Shown one piece after another: positions 32,961 to 40,532 of a DNA stretch of 64,000 bases. Within the stretch, counting starts at the first letter, position 1. Every line of letters begins with the position of its first letter. The notes under the pieces are model-generated. The model searched no databases and had not been told where the DNA came from. It saw nothing but the letters and a program-made list of their open reading frames with translations. This DNA comes from Granulicella aggregans (GTDB lineage: Bacteria; Acidobacteriota; Terriglobia; Terriglobales; Acidobacteriaceae): NCBI RefSeq assembly GCF_014203275.1, contig NZ_JACHIP010000002.1, forward strand, positions 62,001 to 126,000, read 5' to 3'. The translations under genes were made by a program, and so were the position numbers.

Positions 32961-33566
32961 TCACAACTTTCGCCAGTTGCACCAGTGGATGCAATCGACG
33001 GGATTAGCATCAATACCCTCCTGTGCAATCTCGACCATCGCCTCTGGCACCCAACAGACGATTGAGCCCGATGAGTACAGAAACCAGGTATCCCAGGGAG
33101 GAGCATCCTCGATGTCGAAGAAGCCGCGGGAGCTAGCTTCAGAGGCTCCGTCTGTGACAGTCTCCAACGGTTCGTAAAGCAACAATCTGCCCTTCGATCC
33201 CAAAAGCGCTGGATCAGCGAGTTCTATATTCGTATCGCGAACGAGAGTCGAGCGGTTTACATTGATCGCGTCCACTGCTAGCTGATAACTCTCGCGCTCT
33301 CTTTCAAGCCACAGTCCTATGCCTAACTCATCGAACGAAGGAACTTTGAGGAAGGCTGAAGGATCCAGTTCACTGCTACGAAAATTGTTTTGTGGCAGCG
33401 ATCTGTTTAGACACCACGCAGCCGCTTCCGAGAGAGACTGTAACGCCTCGGATGGCAGCTTTAGTCGCTCGACCGCCTCTGATAGAGTTTTCGCTAGGGT
33501 TTCCGCTCTACTGGGAGGTGGCTCACGCCGCATTGGGAGGATCTTGCCGAGCCCGAGCGTGATCAT
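32961..33566 (-). CDS. Hypothetical protein bracketed by repeat hairpins
   Basis: From the ATG at 33566 the product has 201 residues. The N-terminal two-thirds are helical and charged, with an SLSEAAAWCLNRSLPQNNF stretch. The C-terminal part is more conserved in character: GRLLLYEPLETVTDGASE, FDIEDAPPWDTWFLYS, IVCWVPEAMVEIAQEGIDANPVDCIHWCNW. The pattern D.PPWDTW...WVP......GI..NP..CI.W occurs in a small family of unknown function. There is no signal peptide. GC content is visibly lower than in the neighbours. It lies between direct repeat copies at 32887 and 33599, about 30 bases from each. Transfer as a cassette is an inference. Confidence 0.65.
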   Translation of the reverse strand: MITLGLGKILPMRREPPPSRAETLAKTLSEAVERLKLPSEALQSLSEAAAWCLNRSLPQNNFRSSELDPSAFLKVPSFDELGIGLWLERERESYQLAVDAINVNRSTLVRDTNIELADPALLGSKGRLLLYEPLETVTDGASEASSRGFFDIEDAPPWDTWFLYSSGSIVCWVPEAMVEIAQEGIDANPVDCIHWCNWRKL

Positions 33567-33598
33567 CTGTCCAGTTTCCTTCCATGGTGAACAGGCCC

Positions 33599-33634
33599 GG
33601 GTGCCCCACATCTCGCATTTGAGATGTGGGTTCC
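33599..33634 (+). repeat. Palindromic repeat family A, copy upstream of 32961-33566
   Basis: GGGTGCCCCACATCTCGC and GAGATGTGGG pair (33605-33614 with 33621-33630). It lies between the hypothetical gene start and the nitroreductase stop. Confidence 0.8.
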
Positions 33635-33647
33635 TTCAGTGCCATAG

Positions 33648-34262
33648 CTAAAACTTCGCCGCAACATCCCACTCACTAAATACAAACTCTCCCACCGGCT
33701 TCCTCGTCCGCTCCGCCAGCTCCCGCCCTTTCAGCACCTCCGAGAGCGAATCCGGCTCCCCCAGATACCCCAGCGCCCAAACCGCCCCAATCTCAAAATC
33801 TTCCGGAATCCCGAAGTGGGCCCGCGCCTTCTCCTTGTCAAACCCACCCATCCCATGCGTATGAAGCCCCAGCGCCATAGCCTGCAGCGACATCGTCGCC
33901 GAAGCCGCGCCCGTGTCATGCAACGCATAGTCATTTGCCCCGCCACCATACGGCCCAGGCGAAAACGTCTTCTTCCCCGCCGACAGCACCAGCACAGGAG
34001 CCTTCCCCGCCCACGTCTGATTGAACGCGACCAGCGATTCGAGAATCTTCGCAAACGTTTCATCACCTTTGCGCCCAACCAGAAACCGCCAGGGCTGCTC
34101 ATTGGTCGAAGAAGCCGCCCACGAAGCAGCGGTAAATATCTTGGTCAGATCGTCAGCGCTCACAGCCTTATCGCTAAAAGCCCGCGGCGACCACCGGCTC
34201 GCAATCAGATCGTGGATACCAAGTTCCGCAGGCGCGTGCTTCAGTGCTTCGAGGTTGTCCAT
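33648..34262 (-). CDS. Nitroreductase family protein
   Basis: The 204-residue flavoprotein shows SRWSPRAFSDKAVSADDLTKIFTAASWAASSTNEQPWRFLVGRKGDETF at the N-terminus (FMN phosphate-binding Arg-Ser pattern) and DTGAASATMSLQAMALGLHTHGMGGFDKEKARAHFGIPEDFEIGAVWALGYLG near the C-terminus. Members reduce nitro compounds, quinones or flavins with NAD(P)H, using FMN. The substrate is not known. The gene lies upstream of, and in the same orientation as, the hypothetical gene at 32961. Repeat copy 33599 lies between them, so co-transcription is doubtful. Confidence 0.92.
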   Translation of the reverse strand: MDNLEALKHAPAELGIHDLIASRWSPRAFSDKAVSADDLTKIFTAASWAASSTNEQPWRFLVGRKGDETFAKILESLVAFNQTWAGKAPVLVLSAGKKTFSPGPYGGGANDYALHDTGAASATMSLQAMALGLHTHGMGGFDKEKARAHFGIPEDFEIGAVWALGYLGEPDSLSEVLKGRELAERTRKPVGEFVFSEWDVAAKF

Positions 34263-34393
34263 TGTCTCTCCTCCCTACAGGATGACAGAGAACAGGCCAG
34301 CGATTCGTCGACAACTTAGAAACCGCCTTCCGCCAGCAAGCGGCACACGCAGGAGAGCGATCGCTCTCCTGCATGTGCGTCTGAATCTACGCG

Positions 34394-34954
34394 CTACGCG
34401 CTACGTAGCGGTGCCGGTGGAACCACAACATCCACCAGACCAGTCGCAACGTCGTAGACGATACCGGAGATCATCCACGAGGCCGGCAGAGCTCCAATCG
34501 CACGCAGCGACGCAACATCCATTGCAACCGCATTGCGAGGATCGAGGACCGTCTTCGCTGCGACCTCGCTCTCCTGTATCTGAAAGTAGGGTGCCAGCAG
34601 CGCCGGATCACCGGCAAGCCGTGTGATACCGCAGTCCGTGTGCTGCAGGATCACAATGTGGAACTCGCCACCTCCGCCTGGAGCCACTCCGGCGACCTGG
34701 CCAATTCTGCCAAGCATGCCAATCTGCTCGATCAGCCCCGGCGTGACGCGGCCACCGATATTGCGCAGCACCACGGCCTCGCCCGACTCGACTCCGAGCA
34801 AATGCGCCGGGTCAACCCGCATATCGGCGCAACCAATGATCAACGCCTTCACGTTGGGCATAGCCTTCGGAAGCGAAGGCATCAGCTTCCCGGCCGCAGT
34901 CTCGTGTGCCGCAAACTCTTTGTTGCGTTCCAGCATAGTGTCGATAACGCTCAT
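34394..34954 (-). CDS. Beta-carbonic anhydrase
   Basis: From ATG at 34954 (Shine-Dalgarno CAGGAGA on the minus strand) the product has 186 residues. A longer open frame to 35038 has no ribosome site. The beta-class zinc site is complete: Cys42, His105 and Cys108, with Asp44 and Arg46 of the CADMR dyad (IIGCADMRVDPA ... ILQHTDCGITRL). It interconverts carbon dioxide and bicarbonate in the cytoplasm. It is divergent from a GlxA/AraC-type regulator, with 153 bases between, which may regulate it. Confidence 0.92.
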   Translation of the reverse strand: MSVIDTMLERNKEFAAHETAAGKLMPSLPKAMPNVKALIIGCADMRVDPAHLLGVESGEAVVLRNIGGRVTPGLIEQIGMLGRIGQVAGVAPGGGGEFHIVILQHTDCGITRLAGDPALLAPYFQIQESEVAAKTVLDPRNAVAMDVASLRAIGALPASWMISGIVYDVATGLVDVVVPPAPLRSA

Positions 34955-35107
34955 GTGAAATCTCCTGAAAAATATATTGCGATACGTTCTATAGAAAGTC
35001 GAAGCCTTCCGCCGAATGCGAACGGCCATGTGCAACAAGAGCTAATCTAAGCCTCCAGACGCTAGAATGATATTGTCGCTAACGTCATTTTTGAGGTCAT
35101 TTGCGCC

Positions 35108-36073
35108 ATGCGGATTACAGTCCTTGCCTTGGACGGCGTCTTCGATACAGGACTCGCCGTTACACTCGATGCCTTCTCCACAGCGGCCTCCCTCTCCGCC
35201 ATGCTCCACGGAGGAACACCGCGCTTCGATGTCACTACGGTCAGCACTCGTCGCAAGGTACGGACCGCGCAGGGCCTCACCGTACCGGTCCAGCCAATCA
35301 AGCCCGCTTCGAAGCCGGACTGGGTGATCGTCCCGGCCGTCATCGCCAGTACCCCTGAACAACTCTTCACGAAGCTCGAGCGTCCAGACGTGCGTGAAGC
35401 TATCTCCCAACTACTCAAGTGGAGCGCGAAAGGCTCGCGAATCGGTGCCGCCTGCATGGGCACGTTCATTCTCGCGGAGACGGGCTTGCTCGACCATCAG
35501 GAGTCCACCACCACCTGGTCGCTCGCTCCCTTCTTTCGGCAGCGATTTCCGCAGGTCCAGCTCGACGAGTCCCGCATGATCGTGCCCTGCGATATCGGTG
35601 TCACCGCCGGATCGGCCATGGGACACCTTGATCTCGCTCTCTGGATCATCCGGCAGGCCAGCCCCGAACTCGCAGGCACCGTCTCTCGTTACCTGACCGC
35701 CGATCTCCGCTCCTCGCAAGCTCCCTTCATCATTCCGAATCATCTTGCTCAAGCAGACCCGATGATCCTTCGCTTTGAACGTTGGGCCCGGCTCAACCTC
35801 AAAGATGGCTTCTCCTTGCAGAATGCCTCGAAAGCACTGGCCACCAGCTCTCGGACCCTGCAGCGTCGTTGCGACGCTGTCCTGGGCAAGTCTCCACTCG
35901 CCTACTTCCAGGATCTCCGTGTCGAGCACGCCCAATCTCTTCTCCATCGCGACAGCCATGATATCGAGTCGATCGCCGCAGAGGTTGGCTACGCAGATGG
36001 TGCCACCCTGCGAACACTTCTGCGCAACCGCCTCGGACGCGGCGTGAGAGAGATCCGAGCCGGCTTCGAATAG
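35108..36073 (+). CDS. GlxA-type transcriptional regulator (DJ-1/PfpI plus AraC)
   Basis: The 321-residue protein joins an N-terminal DJ-1/PfpI domain (about 1-190; the nucleophile elbow is GAACMGTF, carrying a Cys) to a C-terminal AraC DNA-binding domain (about 210-315). The latter shows LKDGFSLQNASKALATSSRTLQRRCDAVLGKSPLAYFQDLRVEHAQSLL and DIESIAAEVGYADGATLRTLLRNRLGRG, the two helix-turn-helix motifs. Such regulators sense small molecules through the DJ-1-like domain. It starts 153 bases from the divergent beta-carbonic anhydrase, a plausible target. The inducer is not known. Confidence 0.92.
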   Translation: MRITVLALDGVFDTGLAVTLDAFSTAASLSAMLHGGTPRFDVTTVSTRRKVRTAQGLTVPVQPIKPASKPDWVIVPAVIASTPEQLFTKLERPDVREAISQLLKWSAKGSRIGAACMGTFILAETGLLDHQESTTTWSLAPFFRQRFPQVQLDESRMIVPCDIGVTAGSAMGHLDLALWIIRQASPELAGTVSRYLTADLRSSQAPFIIPNHLAQADPMILRFERWARLNLKDGFSLQNASKALATSSRTLQRRCDAVLGKSPLAYFQDLRVEHAQSLLHRDSHDIESIAAEVGYADGATLRTLLRNRLGRGVREIRAGFE

Positions 36074-36110
36074 ACAGGCTCCGGCCACCGTGGCAGTCGA
36101 TCCGCGAGAT

Positions 36111-36140
36111 CTACAGTCAAACTTTACAGTTTGACTGTAG
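36111..36140. promoter_or_regulatory. Probable MarR operator
   Basis: A perfect 13-base inverted repeat CTACAGTCAAACT/AGTTTGACTGTAG with a four-base spacer lies 18 bases upstream of the marR start codon. A -10-like GATATT follows at about 36146. Binding here would block the marR promoter and the three genes downstream. Confidence 0.75.
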
Positions 36141-36158
36141 ATATGAGATATTGATCCC

Positions 36159-36611
36159 GTGAGCGATCGAAAGCCTCCTCCACATCCCGAACTCGCCTGG
36201 ACCCTAGCCGCGGAGCTCCGCGCGATCTTCCGCAAGCTCAAACTCCGTGCACGCGAGCAGGGGGGACGCAGCGATCTGACGCTGTCACAGGTCGCCGTTC
36301 TTCTCCGTCTCGAACAGGATGGGGCGGCCACTGTATCCAGTCTGGCGAGGGCCGAAGCCATGCGCCCGCAGTCCATGAGCGCTATCGTCACGCCGTTGCA
36401 GGAGTCTGGCCTCGTGCGCGGTGTGCCTGACCCAAGCGACGGCCGCCAGACCCTGATCTCTCTCACGCCGAAGTATCTGAAGTGGCTTGAGGAAGGCCGA
36501 GCCGCCAGGCAGGACTGGCTCACCACAACCATCTCCCAGAAGCTCTCTTTTCAAGAACAGGAGAAACTTCGCGAGGGACTCAAATTACTTGCGCGGCTCA
36601 TTGAAGATTGA
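36159..36611 (+). CDS. MarR family regulator
   Basis: The 150-residue protein uses GTG at 36159. A winged helix-turn-helix lies at about 45-110 (LTLSQVAVLLRLEQDGAATVSSLARAEAMRPQSMSAIVTPLQESGLVRGVPDPSDGRQTLISLT), the DxR wing motif being DPSDGRQ. Flanking helices form the dimer region, and EEGRAARQDWL is part of it. It is the first gene of a tight cluster with an isochorismatase-like hydrolase, a small membrane protein and an MFS exporter, the classical arrangement of a drug- or phenolic-sensing MarR with the pump it controls. The 13-base inverted repeat upstream is the likely operator. Confidence 0.92.
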   Translation: MSDRKPPPHPELAWTLAAELRAIFRKLKLRAREQGGRSDLTLSQVAVLLRLEQDGAATVSSLARAEAMRPQSMSAIVTPLQESGLVRGVPDPSDGRQTLISLTPKYLKWLEEGRAARQDWLTTTISQKLSFQEQEKLREGLKLLARLIED

Positions 36612-36653
36612 CCCTGCCTTCCCCGTGCCCACGCCTATCCAAGGAGAAAACTC

Positions 36654-37235
36654 TTGCCGCTAACGAAGCTCGATCCAAACACCGCGTTGATCGTCATTGA
36701 CCTGCAGAAAGGCATCGCCAACGCGGACTCCCTTCCTTCCATCACCGCGGTCATCGACCGGACACGCAAGCTTCTAAGCGCCTTCCGCGCAAAGAACCTC
36801 ACCGTCGTCCTGGTGAACGTTGCAGGCCGAGCACCGGGCCGCACGGAACAAGGTCCGCGCAGCAGCGTGCCGTTCGCCGTAGATTGGACCGACCTTCTGC
36901 CAGAACTGGATCAGCAACCGAACGATATCGTCGTCACCAAGCGAAGCTGGGGAGCCTTCGCGACCACAGACCTTGAGCAACAGCTCAAAAGCCGAGGCGT
37001 GACCCAGATCGTTGTGACCGGAGTCGCAACATCGGTAGGCGTTGAAGCGACCGCCCGACAGGCCTACGAGCAGGGATTCAACGTGACCCTCGCCATCGAC
37101 GCAATGACCGACCTGCGCGAGGAAGCGCACCAGCACAGCCTCACAAACGTCTTCCCTCGCCTCGGCGAAACCGGATCGACGAAAGAGATCCTCTGGCTGC
37201 TCGAAAGCCTGTCGGGAGAAAGGAACAACGCATGA
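36654..37235 (+). CDS. Isochorismatase-like hydrolase lacking the catalytic Cys
   Basis: TTG at 36654 is the start, with AAGGAG eight bases upstream. The 193-residue protein has the fold of the isochorismatase superfamily: ALIVIDLQKGIA with the conserved Asp, KRSWGAFATTDLEQQL with the conserved Lys, and TGVATSVGVEATARQAYEQGFNVTLAIDAMTD. In cysteine hydrolases of the superfamily the position before VE is Cys; here it is Gly129, as in true isochorismatases such as EntB, which do not use a Cys. It is therefore unlikely to be an amidase. It overlaps the next gene by four bases. The substrate is unknown; a link with a MarR ligand or the exporter is an inference. Confidence 0.85.
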   Translation: MPLTKLDPNTALIVIDLQKGIANADSLPSITAVIDRTRKLLSAFRAKNLTVVLVNVAGRAPGRTEQGPRSSVPFAVDWTDLLPELDQQPNDIVVTKRSWGAFATTDLEQQLKSRGVTQIVVTGVATSVGVEATARQAYEQGFNVTLAIDAMTDLREEAHQHSLTNVFPRLGETGSTKEILWLLESLSGERNNA

Positions 37236-37564
37236 TGACCTGGCTTCCGCTTGTTGCATGTTTCTTTGGTGGCGTCTTCTCTGCGAACGCCATTCCCCAT
37301 TTTGTCGCTGGAACGATGGGGCGTCCCTTCCAGACTCCCTTCGCCAAGCCATCTGGTATAGGTCTCTCCTCTTCAACGGTCAACGTCGTCTGGGGATTCT
37401 TCAACGCGGTGGTCGCCTACCTGCTTCTCGCGCACGCTGGCTCTTTCGATCTGCGGACGAGAAGCCACATCCTCACGTTCGCTCTAGGCGCGCTGCTCAT
37501 CAGCCTCTTTGCGGCACGCCACTTCGGACAGTTCCACGGAGGCACCACCTCGCCGCGGCCATGA
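37232..37564 (+). CDS. Small membrane protein, 110 residues
   Basis: ATG at 37232 overlaps the stop of the isochorismatase gene (ATGA). Three hydrophobic segments are visible (about 5-22, 44-66 and 80-96), with a PHFVAGTMGRPFQTPFAKPSG stretch between the first two. The gene ends in the ATGA overlapping the MFS start. No named family was recognised. Its position in a coupled marR-hydrolase-exporter cluster suggests an accessory membrane role in efflux. Confidence 0.7.
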   Translation: MMTWLPLVACFFGGVFSANAIPHFVAGTMGRPFQTPFAKPSGIGLSSSTVNVVWGFFNAVVAYLLLAHAGSFDLRTRSHILTFALGALLISLFAARHFGQFHGGTTSPRP

Positions 37565-38793
37565 AGAATCGAGTATCCGGCACCTTCCGCTCCCTCAAGA
37601 GCTTCAACTTCCGCTTATGGATGATCGGCTGCCTGATCTCGAACACCGGCACCTGGATCCAGCGCGTCGCCCAGGACTGGCTCGTGCTCACGCAACTGAC
37701 TCATCACGATGCGTCCGCCCTCGGCATCGTGATGGGCCTTCAGTTCGCCCCGCAGCTTCTCTTCCTTCCATGGACGGGATCGGCCGCGGACCGCCTCAAT
37801 CAACGCAAACTCGTCATGCTCACCCAGGCCACGATGGGCGTCCTCGCGCTCATGCTCGGAGCCCTCACCATCGCCGGAGTCGTCCGCCTCTGGCACGTCT
37901 ACGTCTTCGCCTTCTTATCAGGCGCCGCTGCTGCGCTCGATGCTCCGGTCCGACAGACCTTTGTCGCAGAGATGGTCGGCGACGAGGACCTCTCCAACGC
38001 CGTCGCATTGAACTCATCCTCGTTCAACGCCGCCCAGATGATCGGTCCTGCCATCGCCGGTCTGCTCATTGCCGGGGTAGGCATCGGCTGGGCCTTTCTT
38101 CTCAATGGCCTCTCCTTCGCGGCGGTGCTCATCTCGATGTCGTTCTTCCGTATCGCGGAACTCCGCACCAGCACCAGAGCGCATCGCAGCGCTTCAGGAT
38201 TTCGCGAGGGGCTTCGTTATGTCTGGGAGAAGCCGGACCTGCGTGCCATCCTCATCATGCTGCTTCTCATCGGCACCTTTGGCTTCAACTTTCCCATCTT
38301 CATCTCGACCATGGCCGTGAACGTCTTCCACTCCGACGCACGCGGCTTCGGCCTGCTCTCCTCCATCATGGCCGTGGGCACTCTTTCAGGAGCGCTATTC
38401 GCCGCCGCCCAGAAGCGAGCGAGCCCAGCCTCTCTCCTCGCCGGAGCCGGCATCTTCGGGCTGGGATGCACCCTCGGCGCATTCGCTCCCGGATACTGGT
38501 CGTTCGCGGCAGCTCTCGCTGTCAGTGGAGCTGCAGTATTGATCTTCGCCAACGGCACCAACAGCATCATGCAGCTCGCGACAGAGCCATCCATGCGAGG
38601 AAGAGTGATGGCCCTCCGAGTAGGCACAGGACTCGGCGGCATGACCATCGGCGCTCCAGCCCTTGGCTGGGTCGCCAATCACTTCGGCCCTCGCTACACG
38701 CTCGGTGTCGCCGCCGTGGCGGCTCTCATCGCCGCTCTGGTCGGAGCCCGAGTTCTGATCCGCAGGACGGAGTCGCAGCCTGCCCAACGGTGA
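37561..38793 (+). CDS. MFS exporter (EntS-like)
   Basis: ATG at 37561 overlaps the previous stop by four bases; the open frame that continues upstream to 37258 is only a shadow of that gene. The 410-residue protein has twelve hydrophobic segments. The N-terminal stretch FRLWMIGCLISNTGTWIQRVAQDWLVLTQLT and SGAAAALDAPVRQTFVAEMVG are typical of the enterobactin-exporter/MFS-3 family. It ends the marR operon. It probably exports a toxic small molecule or siderophore-like compound sensed by MarR. The substrate is unknown. Confidence 0.88.
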   Translation: MKNRVSGTFRSLKSFNFRLWMIGCLISNTGTWIQRVAQDWLVLTQLTHHDASALGIVMGLQFAPQLLFLPWTGSAADRLNQRKLVMLTQATMGVLALMLGALTIAGVVRLWHVYVFAFLSGAAAALDAPVRQTFVAEMVGDEDLSNAVALNSSSFNAAQMIGPAIAGLLIAGVGIGWAFLLNGLSFAAVLISMSFFRIAELRTSTRAHRSASGFREGLRYVWEKPDLRAILIMLLLIGTFGFNFPIFISTMAVNVFHSDARGFGLLSSIMAVGTLSGALFAAAQKRASPASLLAGAGIFGLGCTLGAFAPGYWSFAAALAVSGAAVLIFANGTNSIMQLATEPSMRGRVMALRVGTGLGGMTIGAPALGWVANHFGPRYTLGVAAVAALIAALVGARVLIRRTESQPAQR

Positions 38794-38836
38794 CACCTGT
38801 GAGACCGGCTTCCGCTCATCGATGCCCCCCACAACC

Positions 38837-39400
38837 TCACTCCGGCAAAAGCCCAGCCGCCCGGTAGCTGTTGATCACCGCGTCGTAAACAGTGATATCC
38901 GCTCGGCTCCTTGCCAGAAGTTGCGCGCCAGCCACAGCAGCGAATATGGCCCGAGCGCGCGGTTCCACCTTCTTGCCGCTCACCACCTTCGCGGCCGATA
39001 GAACCTTACTCAGCCACGCAACGTTTACATCCGTAAAGGTCTGGACTTCTTTCCTCACCGTCTCCGGCAGGTCGTCGTATTCGGCGGCCATAAATCCGCT
39101 CAGGCACATCCGGTTCTCGTTCTCCAACGCCCAGCGAAACGTCTCGGGATAACGCCGCAAGGCAACGACCGGATCGTGCGATTTCGCGAGGAGATCTTCC
39201 AGCACAACCGCGAAGTCCTCCCAATAACGCTTCGCCACCGCCTCAGCGAGACTCGCCTTGCTCGGAAAATGGTGGTAGATGCTCGCGGCACGAATACCCA
39301 CATCCTCCGCCAGATCGCGAAAGTTGAGTCCGTTGTAACCATGCGCCTGTGCAACCAGCCTGGCGGCCGTCAGAATCTTCTCACGGGAATCCGTACTCAT
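38837..39400 (-). CDS. TetR family regulator
   Basis: The 187-residue protein has the N-terminal helix-turn-helix SREKILTAARLVAQAHGYNGLNFRDLAEDVGIRAASIYHHFPSKASLAEAVAKRYWEDF, the classic TetR pattern, and a helical ligand-binding C-terminal part. It is divergent from the tautomerase at 39560 and the ABM monooxygenase at 40000. Two operator-like repeats lie at 39470 and 39503, between the two. It probably represses the downstream pair and itself until an oxidised or aromatic compound is bound. The ligand is unknown. Confidence 0.92.
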   Translation of the reverse strand: MSTDSREKILTAARLVAQAHGYNGLNFRDLAEDVGIRAASIYHHFPSKASLAEAVAKRYWEDFAVVLEDLLAKSHDPVVALRRYPETFRWALENENRMCLSGFMAAEYDDLPETVRKEVQTFTDVNVAWLSKVLSAAKVVSGKKVEPRARAIFAAVAGAQLLARSRADITVYDAVINSYRAAGLLPE

Positions 39401-39469
39401 CGCATCGCCTCGCTGCTGCCCGCAAAGTTCAACGAGCAGCTTCAGAAATTTTATTCCGAATTCGTGAAT

Positions 39470-39520
39470 CTACCAAGTGGCAGGTAGCGTCTACTCACTA
39501 ACCGACCAAGTGGCCGGTAG
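39470..39520. promoter_or_regulatory. Two tandem operators for the divergent TetR-family regulator
   Basis: CTACCAAGTGGCAGGTAG at 39470-39487 and CGACCAAGTGGCCGGTAG at 39503-39520 are inverted-repeat-like sites, 33 bases apart from start to start, about three helical turns. They lie between the tetR gene and the tautomerase gene. Confidence 0.75.
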
Positions 39521-39559
39521 GTTGACCGAAACCAAACGCCCCACCCCAAGGAGTTTCAT

Positions 39560-39934
39560 ATGCCATTCGCACGCATCGATCTAGCTCAAGGAAAAACCTC
39601 CGAATATCGCGCCACCGTCGCCGACGTCGTCTACCAAGGAATCGTCGGCGTCCTCAAGGCACCTGATGGCGACCGCTTCATGGTCATCGGCGAGCACAAG
39701 CCAGACAACTTCGTCTACGATCCCAACTTCCTCGACATCAAGCGCACGCCGGACCTCATCATCATCCAGGTAACCAGCACCGTCGGAAACACCAAGGAGC
39801 AGAAGGTCGCCTTCTTCCGCCAGATTGCCGACGAACTCAACCGCCGCCTCAGCGTCCGCCGCGAAGACGTCTTCATCAGCCTCGTCTTCGTCGACCGCGA
39901 AGACTGGTCCTTCGGCAATGGCGAACCCTGGTAA
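39560..39934 (+). CDS. Tautomerase family protein
   Basis: The 124-residue protein begins MPFARIDLAQGKTSEYRATV, with Pro2 as the conserved catalytic base after Met removal. LIIIQVTSTVGNTKEQKVAFFRQIADELNRRLSVRREDVFISLVFVDREDWSFGNGEPW at the C-terminus fits the tautomerase/malonate-semialdehyde-decarboxylase group. Members isomerise or decarboxylate small keto-enols. It is the first gene after the tetR operators, followed 65 bases later by an ABM-domain protein. The pair may handle a reactive carbonyl or aromatic compound. Confidence 0.85.
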   Translation: MPFARIDLAQGKTSEYRATVADVVYQGIVGVLKAPDGDRFMVIGEHKPDNFVYDPNFLDIKRTPDLIIIQVTSTVGNTKEQKVAFFRQIADELNRRLSVRREDVFISLVFVDREDWSFGNGEPW

Positions 39935-39999
39935 TTGATTCGCCTTCACATCGCAAATCTCACGCCATGCACCACAACCCGCAACACGGAGACACGAAC

Positions 40000-40425
40000 A
40001 TGAGCAACACCATCCAGACACCCGGCCCCAACCCATCCAGCATCCCGGCAATCGAGACCTACCCCGGCTGGGTCGCAAGCGGTCAGGACAACACTCCCGG
40101 ACGCAAAGCCTATTACATCAACCTCGAAGCCAAGCCAGGCAAAGGCGACCAGGTCGAACAGTTCCTCAAAGACATCCTCGCTGGTGTCGAGCAGGAACCC
40201 GGCACCGGCCCATGGTTCGGCACTCGCTACTCCGAGACCACCTTTGGAATCTTCGAGGCCTTCCCCGATGTCGCTGCACGGAACGCACACAACGTCGGTC
40301 CGGGCGGCCAGAACTTCCTCCGCTCAGCAGAACTCGACGAGATGCTCGCCTACCCGGCACACGTCTATCGGCTTGATGTCCTGTTCGGAAAATTCAACGT
40401 CCTCTTCGGCAAGTCGATCAGCTAA
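40000..40425 (+). CDS. ABM-domain (quinol monooxygenase-like) protein
   Basis: ATG at 40000 is supported by GGAG about eight bases upstream; the frame extends upstream to 39967. The 141-residue protein has an N-terminal disordered stretch (to about 40) and then an antibiotic-biosynthesis-monooxygenase-type ferredoxin-like domain: KAYYINLEAKPGKGDQVEQFLKDILAGVEQEPGTGPWFGTRYSETTFGIFEAFPDVAARNAHN. The family includes small cofactor-free oxygenases and heme-degrading enzymes. Its context after the tautomerase and tetR suggests the same regulon. The substrate is unknown. Confidence 0.78.
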   Translation: MSNTIQTPGPNPSSIPAIETYPGWVASGQDNTPGRKAYYINLEAKPGKGDQVEQFLKDILAGVEQEPGTGPWFGTRYSETTFGIFEAFPDVAARNAHNVGPGGQNFLRSAELDEMLAYPAHVYRLDVLFGKFNVLFGKSIS

Positions 40426-40442
40426 TAGTTCCATCAGCGTGC

Positions 40443-40488
40443 AGCCCCTTCAGTCGATCGACTCATGAGCCGGTCGACTGAAGGGGCT
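40443..40488 (+). terminator. Hairpin after the ABM-domain gene
   Basis: AGCCCCTTCAGTCGA (40443-40457) pairs perfectly with TCGACTGAAGGGGCT (40474-40488); the loop is 16 bases. A loose T stretch (CTCTTTTG) follows. It lies 17 bases after the stop. Confidence 0.7.
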
Positions 40489-40532
40489 CGAAGTAACTCT
40501 TTTGAGCTCCATCCCAAGCCGTCCGGGGTACC

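Noticed and set aside
35411..36532. 373-residue minus-strand frame
   Set aside because: It is antisense to the GlxA-type and MarR genes, with no start signal and no domain.
37509..38867. 452-residue plus-strand frame overlapping the MFS exporter
   Set aside because: It is an Arg/His/Ser-rich off-frame reading of the exporter gene at 37561.
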